64,000 bases of DNA from Chloracidobacterium sp. (GTDB lineage: Bacteria; Acidobacteriota; Blastocatellia; Pyrinomonadales; Pyrinomonadaceae): assembly GCA_016716305.1 (NCBI GenBank), contig JADJWP010000001.1, positions 62,001 through 126,000 of the forward strand, read 5' to 3'. This document shows, in pieces, positions 45,146-53,930 of the stretch. Made by a program: the position numbers and the translations under genes. Each line of letters begins with the position of its first letter. Positions within the stretch are counted from its first letter, which is position 1. The notes beneath the pieces were generated by a model. The model was not told where the DNA came from. It made no database searches and was given only the letters and a program-made list of their open reading frames with translations.

Positions 45146-46045
45146 TCATTTCAGACGACCGTCGTCGCCTAATTCTTGATTCATAGACCCTGATCGAAAT
45201 CCGTCAAGGTCAAATGTCACATATTTGAATCCAAACTTCTTAAAACTGTCTGCGATATCCTTGATCACATCGCCGTGAAGGAACTTGTCAAACTCGCCCT
45301 TTGCGATCTCGATCCGCGCGAGATCGCCGTGAACACGAACGCGAAACTCGATGAATCCGAGATCTCTCAGAAGCTCTTCACCTTTTTCGATCCTCGTCAA
45401 ACGTCCGATCGACACAGGAGTGCCGTAGGCGATCCTTGACGAAAGGCACGGGCTTGCAGGTCGATCCCACGTGGGTAAGCCGAGTTGTCTGCTCAGCGCC
45501 CGGACGCCGTCTTTCGTAATTCCGGCATCCGCAAGCGGGCTTGCAACATCATTCTCGGCTGCCGCGGCCCGACCCGGTCGATGATCGGTGAGGTCGTCTG
45601 CATTGGTGCCGTCAATGATCTGATCGATCCCTCGCGCGTTGGCGATCGCCCGCAACTTTTTGTAAAGCTCGGCCTTGCAGAAGTAGCACCTGTTCGAGGC
45701 GTTTGCCTTATATTCCGCCGTTTCGATCTCTGCCGTCTCGACGGTCTCGAATTTCAGCCCATAGCGACGTGCAAAGCCGATCGCTTCAGACCTCTGATGC
45801 CTCGATACACTCGGCGATAACCCCAAAACACAGACCGCATTGGAACCCAATTCCTGATTTGCAATATGCGCGAGATACGAACTATCTACCCCACCGGAAA
45901 ACGCGATCAGAACCGTCTGCATCGAACGAAGCATGGTTCGGAGTTTGATCTCTTTTTCAGATAGTCTTGGATCTATCGCAACTGACGACCCGATCGGCAG
46001 GTATGGCATCGTGTTCTCGAAGGCTTTCTGATCGGCGTTAGTCAC
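45146..46045 (-). CDS. larE: LarE-type ATP-dependent sulfur transferase
   Basis: The 299-residue protein has the PP-loop SGGVDSS (50-56), the LarE block ASNRCYFCKAELY and PASPCLSSRIAYG. LarE activates the carboxylates of the nickel-pincer cofactor precursor and delivers sulfur to it. Three cysteines are well placed: C120, C123 and C200. The last matches the sacrificial cysteine of the Lactobacillus enzyme. The three together match LarE forms reported to hold a [4Fe-4S] cluster. No larA, larB or larC is nearby. It follows gdhA's start by about 30 bases in the same direction and is divergent from the TPR gene. Confidence 0.88.
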   Translation of the reverse strand: MTNADQKAFENTMPYLPIGSSVAIDPRLSEKEIKLRTMLRSMQTVLIAFSGGVDSSYLAHIANQELGSNAVCVLGLSPSVSRHQRSEAIGFARRYGLKFETVETAEIETAEYKANASNRCYFCKAELYKKLRAIANARGIDQIIDGTNADDLTDHRPGRAAAAENDVASPLADAGITKDGVRALSRQLGLPTWDRPASPCLSSRIAYGTPVSIGRLTRIEKGEELLRDLGFIEFRVRVHGDLARIEIAKGEFDKFLHGDVIKDIADSFKKFGFKYVTFDLDGFRSGSMNQELGDDGRLK

Positions 46046-46175
46046 ATCGCAAAATCAAAATCTTAACTTAGCGGTTTACGATAGGCAACCGTATCGAATC
46101 GAAATCGACGTTTCGTCGAACAAAGTGAATTTCGTAGGAAAATTCAGAACCGAATGGTATGATTGAGCATTCTCT

Positions 46176-47606
46176 ATGAGTTTTTTTCGTGTAGTCTTCC
46201 AACTGCGAAATTGTCGTCCGATCCTTTGGTGCGTCGCGGTCGTTTCTCTGGTTTTGGCCGCGAACGGCCCCCGGGCATTCGGACAAGAGAATGGCAGTAC
46301 GGACAGTGACGCCGTCGCGCTTTTCAATCGTGGGCAGGACCTTCATGAAAAAGGCGACCTGAAGGGTGCGATCGACCTTTACCGTCAGACACTAAAACTC
46401 CTTCCTGAATTCCCCGAGGCTGAGCTACAGCTAGGAAACGCTTATTTGGCTCAAGGAAATTTTGAAGAAGCCGAGTCTGCATTTCGCCGATCGGTCGAAC
46501 TCAGAGAGGATTGGACTCTCGCTTTGGCGTGCCTTGGTTCGATTCTCGTCACAAATGCAAAATTCGCGGAAGCCGAGCCGATACTACTAAAGGCGATCAA
46601 ACTCGATGAACTCAATTTCCCGGCGTACGCTGCGATCACCGAATTGCGGATCGCAACTAATGCATCAAAGCCGGTCCTTCGTGATCTGCTAAATGCAGTT
46701 TCATCCTTGACCGAGAAAGCAAAACCAACGGCCGCAATTTGGGCATCTCGCGGTGCATTGGAGAATGCGCTCGGCGATCATTCCGCTGCATTTTCCAGCG
46801 CACTAAGGGCGCTGCAGGTCGATCGCGAAAGCACGTCCGCCATGACGGTCGCTGCGGCGGCTTCGCTCGCACTTGGCGATCCAACCCGTGCAGAAGAATA
46901 CGTCGCCCGCATCGAAGCCGCCGGCCGTAGAAGCGGCACGACCCAATTGCTTCGGGCTCAGATCTTGGCCGCGTCAGGTAAGACCGATGATGCTGTGGCT
47001 CTGATCGACGCGATGCCTTCTAAGTCAAAAGCAGCGGTCGAGTTTCGCGAACGGCTGAGGGTCGAGGCGACCGAAAACCCCGCCGATCTTGAAAAACTAC
47101 TGGTCGCGGATCCGACCGATGCCGCAGTTCTTGGGCGTCTATGTAATCTGTATCGCGCGAGTTCGCCGGCAAAAGCGATGCAGTATTGCCGTTCCGCCTA
47201 CGAACGAGAGCCGAGTAATATATCCCATGCGATCGGTTTCGCCGGGGCGTTGGTTCAAGCCAAACTCTATCTTCAGGCGATTGACCTTCTTCGCGAGATA
47301 TCCAAAACGTCGCCCGACAATTCGACGGTCCGAGCCAATCTTGCGACCGCGTTATTTCAGTTGAAGCGATACCCCGAAGCGAAAGGGGAATTCCGATGGC
47401 TGATCGAGCACCAACCGAATCTGACCACGGCCTACTATTTTTTGGCGGTTTCGCATGACCACCTGAATGAATATCTTGACGCGATGGCGAATTATCAGGA
47501 GTATTTACGCCGTGCCGACCCGGTAAAAGATGCTCTTGAAATAGACCGTATCAGACTTCGATTGCCGACTCTCCAGCGGCAGTTAGATTCAAGAAAGGGA
47601 AAGTGA
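46176..47606 (+). CDS. Secreted tetratricopeptide-repeat protein
   Basis: The 476-residue protein has a signal peptide (PILWCVAVVSLVLAANGPRAFGQ). Helical TPR units follow: SDAVALFNRGQDLHEKGDLKGAIDLYRQTLKLLPE, AELQLGNAYLAQGNFEEAESAFRRSVEL and further copies to the C-terminus, with about ten repeats in all. TPR arrays bind other proteins. Its stop overlaps the start of the next gene (GTGA), and the third gene follows closely, so it is the first member of a three-gene unit of exported proteins. Confidence 0.8.
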   Translation: MSFFRVVFQLRNCRPILWCVAVVSLVLAANGPRAFGQENGSTDSDAVALFNRGQDLHEKGDLKGAIDLYRQTLKLLPEFPEAELQLGNAYLAQGNFEEAESAFRRSVELREDWTLALACLGSILVTNAKFAEAEPILLKAIKLDELNFPAYAAITELRIATNASKPVLRDLLNAVSSLTEKAKPTAAIWASRGALENALGDHSAAFSSALRALQVDRESTSAMTVAAAASLALGDPTRAEEYVARIEAAGRRSGTTQLLRAQILAASGKTDDAVALIDAMPSKSKAAVEFRERLRVEATENPADLEKLLVADPTDAAVLGRLCNLYRASSPAKAMQYCRSAYEREPSNISHAIGFAGALVQAKLYLQAIDLLREISKTSPDNSTVRANLATALFQLKRYPEAKGEFRWLIEHQPNLTTAYYFLAVSHDHLNEYLDAMANYQEYLRRADPVKDALEIDRIRLRLPTLQRQLDSRKGK

Positions 47607-48187
47607 GAACAAGCAGCTACTATCAATTGCGCGAAATCGTATTGTCTCCGGTACGTGGAAAGCAGCGTAAAAGCGGCCGCTATGCCGTATTCGTTCTTTC
47701 AGCATCGGTTTTATTCGTTTCTGCGTTTCAGTTAAATGCCCAGACACCAGCCGAGATCGACACGGCGCCACCTCCGTTGAAGGTCATCTCGAAGTCTGAG
47801 CGAGACGAATTGAGTAGTTCAAAAGGTGTCAAAGAGCGAACCAAGACCGCTCTCGAGTTTATGGACGTAAGGCTAAAGAACGCCGAGCTTGCGAATTCGC
47901 GAGGCGACCTTGATACTGCTTTTGCCGAACTAGGTGCCTTTCATGCCCTGATGGACGACACGCTGTCGTTTCTCGGTTCGAACGATAAATTCAAGGGAAG
48001 GGTTCTGGACAATTTCAAGCGGTTCGAGATCGGCCTTCGCCGGTTCACACCGCGTCTGGAGTTGGTCAGACGCGAATTGCCCCTGACCCATGAATTCTAT
48101 GTTAGGAGCCTTCTAAAGCAGCTGCGTGACGCTCGGACCAAAGCGACAGAACCGCTCTTCGGCGAAACCGTACTTCGCGACGGTTAG
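47603..48187 (+). CDS. Secreted helical protein of unknown function
   Basis: The 194-residue protein starts with GTG that overlaps the TPR gene stop. After a basic N-terminus there is a hydrophobic export segment (YAVFVLSASVLFVSAFQLNAQ), then a charged helical domain (LEFMDVRLKNAELANSRGDLDTAFAEL, VRRELPLTHEFYVRSLLKQLRDARTK). I do not recognise the family. It shares general features with the next gene: similar size, an export signal and a helical core. They may be paralogues that work with the TPR protein. Confidence 0.65.
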   Translation: MRTSSYYQLREIVLSPVRGKQRKSGRYAVFVLSASVLFVSAFQLNAQTPAEIDTAPPPLKVISKSERDELSSSKGVKERTKTALEFMDVRLKNAELANSRGDLDTAFAELGAFHALMDDTLSFLGSNDKFKGRVLDNFKRFEIGLRRFTPRLELVRRELPLTHEFYVRSLLKQLRDARTKATEPLFGETVLRDG

Positions 48188-48188
48188 A

Positions 48189-48779
48189 ATGGCAGATCAA
48201 ATGATACAGATTCGTAACATCCGGCACTTGGTTTTCATGTGGCTTTTGTGCAGCCTCGTTGTGATCATTTCGGTCGACAGTGCGGTTGGCCAGCGGCGCG
48301 ATTACATGACCGAGGCAGAGATCGAGCTTGTTCGCGAGAACCAGGATATCGATCTCAGGATCGATGTGTTGGTAAAAATGATCGATCGCCGCTTTAGCTT
48401 ACTCGGGATCAACTCCGGCGGTGATGAGGTCAAGAAAAAGGATGCGGACAAATGGGGCGAGCCACCAACTGGCTCCAGTTTAGAGCTCTTTTTTGATATT
48501 CGCCGGTTATTGGAAAAGGCCATAGATGACATCGACGTTATTGCCGCTCGCAACAATGACGCGTTAAAACAGAACAAGACCGAAGGTGACTTGTTCCCGA
48601 AAGCCGTTAGAAAGCTCGAAGCAGCCGCCCGGCGTTTTCTCCCGTTACTCAGTGTCGCTTCGGACAAAGCACGAGACGAAAAAGAACGTGCCCACATCCT
48701 GAATTCAATGCAATATTGCGAGCAGATAATTGAGGCCGCTGCTACGCTCCCCGCTCCCGTGAAAAGAACAAAGAGTTAG
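48189..48779 (+). CDS. Secreted helical protein of unknown function, third gene of the TPR unit
   Basis: From ATG 48189, one base after the previous stop, the protein has 196 residues. It has an export signal (RHLVFMWLLCSLVVIISVDSAVGQ) and a helical region with EIELVRENQDIDLRIDVLVKMIDRRFSLLG and DIRRLLEKAIDDIDVIAARNND. A lysine-rich, glycine-containing loop lies between them. I do not recognise the family. The pattern R-L-x-x-L-x-x-A near the end is similar to that in the preceding protein. Confidence 0.65.
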   Translation: MADQMIQIRNIRHLVFMWLLCSLVVIISVDSAVGQRRDYMTEAEIELVRENQDIDLRIDVLVKMIDRRFSLLGINSGGDEVKKKDADKWGEPPTGSSLELFFDIRRLLEKAIDDIDVIAARNNDALKQNKTEGDLFPKAVRKLEAAARRFLPLLSVASDKARDEKERAHILNSMQYCEQIIEAAATLPAPVKRTKS

Positions 48780-48912
48780 GTCTGTCAGGCCTCGATAGTC
48801 GGATTCCCGCCAGATCAGGTTCTCGAATCTGTCGCATTAATATCCATGATGTTGTGACAATTGACGCTATCCGCTTGAGCGTGATAGCGTCCTCATTTAC
48901 AGTTACCCATAT

Positions 48913-50019
48913 ATGTCAGACGAAAACTTGAAAAAGACGCCGCTTAACAGCGTTCATCGCGAACTCGGCGGGAAAATGGTCGACTTTGGCGGTTGGGATA
49001 TGCCCGTCCAATATAAGGCGGGTGTGATCGAGGAACACATGGCGACGCGGACCCGAGCCGGCCTCTTTGATGTTTCTCACATGGGCGAGATCTGGGTTGA
49101 TGGTCGGGATGCAATATCGTTCGTAAATCGCATTACGACAAATGATGTCGCGAAGCTGATCGATGGACAGGCGCATTATTCTGCGTTGACCAACGAAAAA
49201 GGCGGCGTTGTTGACGACTTGCTCGTATACCGATTTAGCGGCGAACGATTGTTGTTGGTCGTCAACGCCGGCACCACTGAAAAAGATTGGGCGTGGATCA
49301 CAGACCAGAAGAAAGACGACAGTGTTGAATTGAAAAACGCTTCGTCAGAATATTGTCAGATCGCGATACAAGGGCCGAAAGCGATAGCGATCCTTCAACA
49401 GCTCACCCAGACCGAACTCGAAGCGATCAAATATTATCATTTTGCCGAAGGCAAGGTCGACGGCGTTGATTCGATCATCTCTCGGACCGGTTACACAGGC
49501 GAGGATGGATTCGAGGTGTATGCGGCAGCCGAATTTGCGGTTCGGTTGTGGAACAAATTGCTTGCGACCGGCGAGCCGTTCGGCATACTTCCCTGCGGTC
49601 TCGCGGCACGAAACACTCTAAGGTTGGAATCGGCGATGTCGTTATATGGCCACGAACTCGGAGACGACATCTCTCCGCTTGAAGCTAACCTCGGCTGGAT
49701 CACGAAATTGGATAAAGGCGCTTTCATCGGCAGCGATGTTCTCAAGGAACAAAAGGCGGCCGGGATCAAGCGCAAACTGGCCGGTTTCGAGATGACCGAG
49801 CCCGGCATCGGGCGCGACGGGTTTGATATATACATTGGCGAGGAAAAGGTTGGTGTCGTCACCTCAGGTTCGCCTGCCCCGTTCCTTAAGAAGAACATCG
49901 GCCTTGCTTTCCTGCCCCTTGAATTTGCAAATGTCGGGCAAGAACTTAAAATCGATATCAGAGGAAAGAAAACTAGTGCCCGAGTCGTGCCGACGCCGTT
50001 CTATAAGCGTCAAAAATAG
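48913..50019 (+). CDS. gcvT: Aminomethyltransferase (glycine cleavage T protein)
   Basis: The 368-residue protein transfers the aminomethyl group from lipoyl-GcvH to tetrahydrofolate, releasing ammonia. It has VDFGGWDMPVQYKAGVIEEHMATRTRAGLFDVSHMGE at the start, the conserved VDDLLVYR and the C-terminal IGLAFLPLE segment. It is the first gene of the glycine cleavage unit. The upstream 130 bases do not show the conserved core of a glycine riboswitch. They do contain a 9-bp hairpin (GACGCTATC / GATAGCGTC) near 48865-48892 without a T tract. Confidence 0.95.
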   Translation: MSDENLKKTPLNSVHRELGGKMVDFGGWDMPVQYKAGVIEEHMATRTRAGLFDVSHMGEIWVDGRDAISFVNRITTNDVAKLIDGQAHYSALTNEKGGVVDDLLVYRFSGERLLLVVNAGTTEKDWAWITDQKKDDSVELKNASSEYCQIAIQGPKAIAILQQLTQTELEAIKYYHFAEGKVDGVDSIISRTGYTGEDGFEVYAAAEFAVRLWNKLLATGEPFGILPCGLAARNTLRLESAMSLYGHELGDDISPLEANLGWITKLDKGAFIGSDVLKEQKAAGIKRKLAGFEMTEPGIGRDGFDIYIGEEKVGVVTSGSPAPFLKKNIGLAFLPLEFANVGQELKIDIRGKKTSARVVPTPFYKRQK

Positions 50020-50060
50020 CCCCGATCTTTGTTCGAATTTTACGTGATCGCTTAAAAAAT

Positions 50061-50450
50061 ATGTCAAATATCCCCGAAAGTTTACGTTACAGCAAAGACC
50101 ATGAATGGGTCTCGGTCGAAGGCGATGTTGCAAGCATCGGTATCACAGATTATGCGCAGGCATCATTGGGCGATGTGGTTTACGTCGACCTCCCGCGTGT
50201 CGGCGATAAGTTCGCAACGCACGAGGCCTTCGGGTCGGTAGAATCGGTCAAGGCGGTGTCCGAGATCTTCACGCCGATCGCCGGCGAGGTCGTTGAAGTG
50301 AACGATTCGCTTAACGACACCCCGGAAAAGGTAAATGGCGACCCTTACGGCGAAGCCTGGTTCATCAAGGTCAAGATGGACAATGCAGGTGAGGCTGACG
50401 GACTTCTATCAGCTGAAGAATACGAAGAATATTTGTCGAGCCAGGGCTAG
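50061..50450 (+). CDS. gcvH: Glycine cleavage H protein
   Basis: The 129-residue lipoyl carrier has the lipoylation motif FGSVESVKAVSE with Lys64. It also has the typical start (PESLRYSKDHEWV) and end (EYEEYLS). It shuttles the aminomethyl intermediate between the P, T and L proteins. It lies 41 bases after gcvT and 107 bases before gcvPA. Confidence 0.97.
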   Translation: MSNIPESLRYSKDHEWVSVEGDVASIGITDYAQASLGDVVYVDLPRVGDKFATHEAFGSVESVKAVSEIFTPIAGEVVEVNDSLNDTPEKVNGDPYGEAWFIKVKMDNAGEADGLLSAEEYEEYLSSQG

Positions 50451-50557
50451 ATCTCAGATCGATCCGGGATCGCCTTACATGATTAGTTCCAACTGATCAG
50501 ATCAGATCGAAGCAGCCGGCTCGACGATCGAAGCCGCAACGCATAGCTGAAAACTTA

Positions 50558-51886
50558 ATGAGATATATTCCAAACTCGCCCGAAGAAAGGGCGGAAATGC
50601 AGGCACAACTCGGGATAGCAGATGCTAACGATCTGTTTCGCTCTATCCCTTCTGACGTTCGACTTGACCGCAACCTGAAGATCACCGATCCGCTTGCAGA
50701 ACCTGAGGTCATCGCTGCGATGGAAGAAATGGCTGCGAAGAACACAGGCGCCACCAAGCCATCGTTTCTTGGTGCCGGCACCTATTCTCATTATTCGCCG
50801 ACTATCGTAGATCATCTGATCCAGCGATCGGAGTTCTTCACATCCTACACGCCGTATCAGCCCGAGATATCGCAAGGAACTCTTCAGTACATCTTTGAAT
50901 TTCAAACTCTGATCTGCCAATTGACGGGGATGGAGGTTGCCAACGCATCAATGTACGATGGTTCGACCGCGATGGCCGAGGCTTACGTGATGGCGCAGCG
51001 CGTCACCAAACGCGACAAGATCGTCGTTGCAACATCAGTTCACCCAGAATATCGCGAGGTCGCTAGCACCTACACGCAGCATGGCGATACGAGTATCGTC
51101 GAGGCACCCTTTGATAGTTCGACCGGACGATTCACAGATACATCGGCTCTTGATGATAAGACCGCCGCACTTGTGGTCCAATCGCCCAATTTCTTCGGCT
51201 GTGTCGAAGACCTCGCTTCGTTGGCCGACGCTGCTCATGCGGTCGGGGCCTTGTTTGTGGTCGTTGTCACAGAGGCCATCTCGTTCGGAATGCTCAAGTC
51301 GCCGGGAAGCTGCGGTGCAGACATTGTCGTCGGCGAAGGACAGAGCTTTGGGATACCGATGAGCTTTGGCGGCCCGCACGTCGGCCTGTTTGCAACGCAG
51401 GATAAATTTGTACGCCAAATGCCCGGACGTCTTTGTGGTGTCGCATACGACAAGAATGGCAATCGCGGCTTCGTGCTGACGCTTTCCACACGCGAGCAGC
51501 ATATACGCCGTGAGAAGGCGACGTCTAACATCTGCACCAACCAAGGCCTGATCGCTCTTGCCGCGACCATTTATATGGAAGCGATGGGTAAGAAAGGCCT
51601 GCAGGAAGTTGCCGAACAGAACGCGCAAAAAGCCGCGTATGCAAGAAAGAAGATCGCCGAGATCGATGGCTATGATATCGCTTTCTCGGCACCGACTTTC
51701 AATGAGTTTGTTGTACGCGGACCGAAACCCGCGGCCGAGTTGTTGGGATCGATCCGTCAGAATGGCATTATCGGCGGGCTCGCCCTCTCAAAGTATTACA
51801 CAGGCCACGAGAACGACTTTCTCGTTTGTGTCACCGAAACCAGCAAGCGCGAACAGATCGATCGATTTGTCGCGTTGCTCTCGTAG
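50558..51886 (+). CDS. gcvPA: Glycine dehydrogenase (decarboxylating) subunit 1
   Basis: The 442-residue protein is the N-terminal half of the P protein in organisms with split GcvP. It has KPSFLGAGTYSHYSPTIVDHLIQRSEFFTSYTPYQPEISQGTLQ and MYDGSTAMAEA, and a PLP-fold with the degenerate active site usual for subunit 1 (GEGQSFGIPMSFGGPHVG). It pairs with GcvPB, encoded 2 kb downstream. The two subunits are separated by three other genes. Confidence 0.95.
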   Translation: MRYIPNSPEERAEMQAQLGIADANDLFRSIPSDVRLDRNLKITDPLAEPEVIAAMEEMAAKNTGATKPSFLGAGTYSHYSPTIVDHLIQRSEFFTSYTPYQPEISQGTLQYIFEFQTLICQLTGMEVANASMYDGSTAMAEAYVMAQRVTKRDKIVVATSVHPEYREVASTYTQHGDTSIVEAPFDSSTGRFTDTSALDDKTAALVVQSPNFFGCVEDLASLADAAHAVGALFVVVVTEAISFGMLKSPGSCGADIVVGEGQSFGIPMSFGGPHVGLFATQDKFVRQMPGRLCGVAYDKNGNRGFVLTLSTREQHIRREKATSNICTNQGLIALAATIYMEAMGKKGLQEVAEQNAQKAAYARKKIAEIDGYDIAFSAPTFNEFVVRGPKPAAELLGSIRQNGIIGGLALSKYYTGHENDFLVCVTETSKREQIDRFVALLS

Positions 51887-51907
51887 GTTTTATTGATGAC
51901 ATAACTG

Positions 51908-52171
51908 GTGCAGAAGCCCGGTTTTCGTTCTGGTTGTTCAAGGGCAATGCTTTTTGGAACTTTCGAGATCGCAATTTGTTTGGGCGTTGTTTTGCTCGCG
52001 GCGCTGATGGCCGCTCTTGGGTTGGGAGCACAAAACATTTTGATCTGGTGGACGGGCCTCAGGCCACGATGTCCAAAATGCCTCTCAACCGTAAATCCCG
52101 AGGCCTATATTTGCTGGTCGTGCAAAGCGGAGTTGGAGCAGGCATATGTCGATCATCACGAACTTTCCTGA
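51908..52171 (+). CDS. Small membrane protein with zinc ribbon
   Basis: From GTG 51908 the frame has 87 residues; ATG 51947 would give 74. One membrane helix (FEIAICLGVVLLAALMAALGLGA) is followed by a cytoplasmic-type Cys4 zinc ribbon (CPKCLSTVNPEAYICWSCKAE). The last 26 bases overlap the start of the aminotransferase gene, so translation is coupled. I do not recognise the family. The short 5' segment up to the ATG contains GCAGAAGCCCG, which also occurs inside the transposase element near 60435, so the ATG start may be the better one. Confidence 0.6.
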   Translation: MQKPGFRSGCSRAMLFGTFEIAICLGVVLLAALMAALGLGAQNILIWWTGLRPRCPKCLSTVNPEAYICWSCKAELEQAYVDHHELS

Positions 52172-53474
52172 CATCGATCGACGTCGCTTTTTGAGATCGG
52201 CAGGAAAGGGCCTGGGCCTTATGGCCTTGTCTTCAACCGCAGTTGCATCGCTCTTTGAAAACATCAAGGCAGCCGGAAAGGCGGTCGACCATCTTTCGCC
52301 GCTTGAAGCCGCGATGAACGAGGATTATTGGGCGAACATTCAGCAAGCTTTTTCTGTCACTCGCGGGATCATTAACCTGAATAACGGCGGCGTAAGCCCG
52401 AGTCCGCGAATCGTAACAGAGGCATTTGTTCGCTACACCTGGCAGCAGGAGGACGCAACCGCCTATACGATGTGGCAGATCCTCGAACCACAGTCTGAAA
52501 CGATCCGGACCGGCCTTGCCGAAATGTTCGGCTGCGACGCCGAAGAGATCGCGATCACGCGTAATGCTTCCGAATCCCTTGAGATCTTGTTGATGGGACT
52601 CGATCTCAGATCGGGAGATGAGATCTTGACCACGACTCAGGATTATCCGCGAATGATCACGACGCTCAGACAGCGTGAACTTCGCGAAGGCCTGAAACTG
52701 AATCTGATCAAGATACCGTTAGCCCCGAAGAACGTTGACGACATCGCATCGGCGTTCGAACGTGCGATAACGCCGCGAACCAAACTCATCCTGGTTTCTC
52801 ATCAAATAAATCTGACCGGCCAGATCGTCCCCGTTCGCAAGGTGTGCGAGATGGCTAGATCTAAAGGCATCGAGACGATCGTTGACGGTGCTCATTCGTT
52901 CGCTCAGTTCGATTTTAAACGAGACGATCTCGGCTGTGATTATTACGGCACGTCGCTTCACAAGTGGCTTTATGCTCCCAAGGGAACTGGATTGCTGTAT
53001 GTCAAGAAGGATAAGATCGCCAAGGTGTGGGCGTTGATGGCGAGCGAGGACAAGAACCGCAGCGACATTCGCAAGTTTGAAGAGATCGGAACTCATTCGG
53101 CGGCGATGCGATTGGCGATCGGCGAAGCGATCTTGTTTCACAATGCGATCGGAGGCAAACGAAAGGAAGAGCGGCTTCGTTATTTGTCGCGATATTGGAT
53201 GAACCGTTTGAAGGATGTTCCCGGGGTTGGTTTCAATACTTCGTTCGACCCCACACAATACTGCGCGATCGCAAATTTCAAGATCGACGGTGTCGACCCT
53301 GTGAAGCTGGGAAGTTATCTGATGTCGAAGCACAAGATATTTACCACGCCGATCGAACACGAAGAATTTTCCGGCATTAGGATCACCCCTAATGTTTATA
53401 CGACCATCTGGGAACTCGACAGATTCTGCAGTTTGGTCGAAGAGGTCGCAAAAACCGGCCTGCCGAAGACATAA
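52146..53474 (+). CDS. Class V-fold PLP aminotransferase with twin-arginine signal
   Basis: The 442-residue protein begins with a Tat-type signal (DRRRFLRSAGKGLGLMALSSTAV; Arg12-14). The class V fold of isopenicillin-N-epimerase-like / cysteine-desulfurase-like enzymes follows: NNGGVSPSPRIVTEAF, TRNASESLEILL, VDGAHSFAQ and the PLP-lysine region GTSLHKW with Lys273. If folded with PLP in the cytoplasm and exported by Tat, it would act in the periplasm, which is uncommon for PLP enzymes. The substrate is unknown. It is inside the glycine cleavage unit, and its stop overlaps the thioesterase start (TAATG). Confidence 0.82.
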   Translation: MSIITNFPDIDRRRFLRSAGKGLGLMALSSTAVASLFENIKAAGKAVDHLSPLEAAMNEDYWANIQQAFSVTRGIINLNNGGVSPSPRIVTEAFVRYTWQQEDATAYTMWQILEPQSETIRTGLAEMFGCDAEEIAITRNASESLEILLMGLDLRSGDEILTTTQDYPRMITTLRQRELREGLKLNLIKIPLAPKNVDDIASAFERAITPRTKLILVSHQINLTGQIVPVRKVCEMARSKGIETIVDGAHSFAQFDFKRDDLGCDYYGTSLHKWLYAPKGTGLLYVKKDKIAKVWALMASEDKNRSDIRKFEEIGTHSAAMRLAIGEAILFHNAIGGKRKEERLRYLSRYWMNRLKDVPGVGFNTSFDPTQYCAIANFKIDGVDPVKLGSYLMSKHKIFTTPIEHEEFSGIRITPNVYTTIWELDRFCSLVEEVAKTGLPKT

Positions 53475-53929
53475 TGGGACCTAGATTTGAAAAGTTATTC
53501 GAGGCTGGTTGGCGTCATGTCGATCCGAATGGTCACGTAGCGAACATGGTCTATCTCGAATATGCCGTCGATACGCGGATCGCCTTCTTTGCATCGCAGG
53601 GCTTCCCGCCCGGAGATTTTGGCCGGCTTGGGTTCGGGCCGGTGATCAAGAGCGATTTCGTCGAGTATTTCCGCGAAGTGAAAATGCTTGACAAGATCTC
53701 GGTCACAATGGAGAACGGCGGAGTCAGTCCGGATTCGTCGAGGTTCCGCGTAGTGAACAACTTTTATATGCATGACGGGACACACGCGGCCAGAGTTACG
53801 AGTGTTGGCGGTTGGCTCGGGTTGAAAGAGAGAAAACTGGTCGAGCCGCCTGAAAAGCTAAAGGACGCGTGGAATCAATTGGTCAAGACCGAGGATTTTG
53901 AAGAACTTAGATCGAGCATTAAACGATAG
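53474..53929 (+). CDS. Hotdog-fold acyl-CoA thioesterase family protein
   Basis: The 151-residue protein has the 4-hydroxybenzoyl-CoA thioesterase-like hotdog pattern: WRHVDPNGHVANMVYLEYAVDTRIAFFASQGF near the start, with the Asp/Asn-x-Gly-H-x-x-N motif, then SDFVEYFREVKMLDKISVTMENGG. Such enzymes hydrolyse acyl-CoA. The start overlaps the aminotransferase stop by one base, and the gcvPB start follows two bases after its own stop, so it is translated as part of the gcv unit. Confidence 0.8.
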   Translation: MGPRFEKLFEAGWRHVDPNGHVANMVYLEYAVDTRIAFFASQGFPPGDFGRLGFGPVIKSDFVEYFREVKMLDKISVTMENGGVSPDSSRFRVVNNFYMHDGTHAARVTSVGGWLGLKERKLVEPPEKLKDAWNQLVKTEDFEELRSSIKR

Positions 53930-53930
53930 T

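Noticed and set aside
48780..48912. Possible glycine riboswitch before gcvT
   Set aside because: The conserved glycine aptamer core is absent and only a simple 9-bp hairpin is seen.
51906..51950. REP-like fragment (GCAGAAGCCCG ... CAAGGGC) similar to the transposase element ends
   Set aside because: Only short blocks match and the spacing differs; it may be chance.
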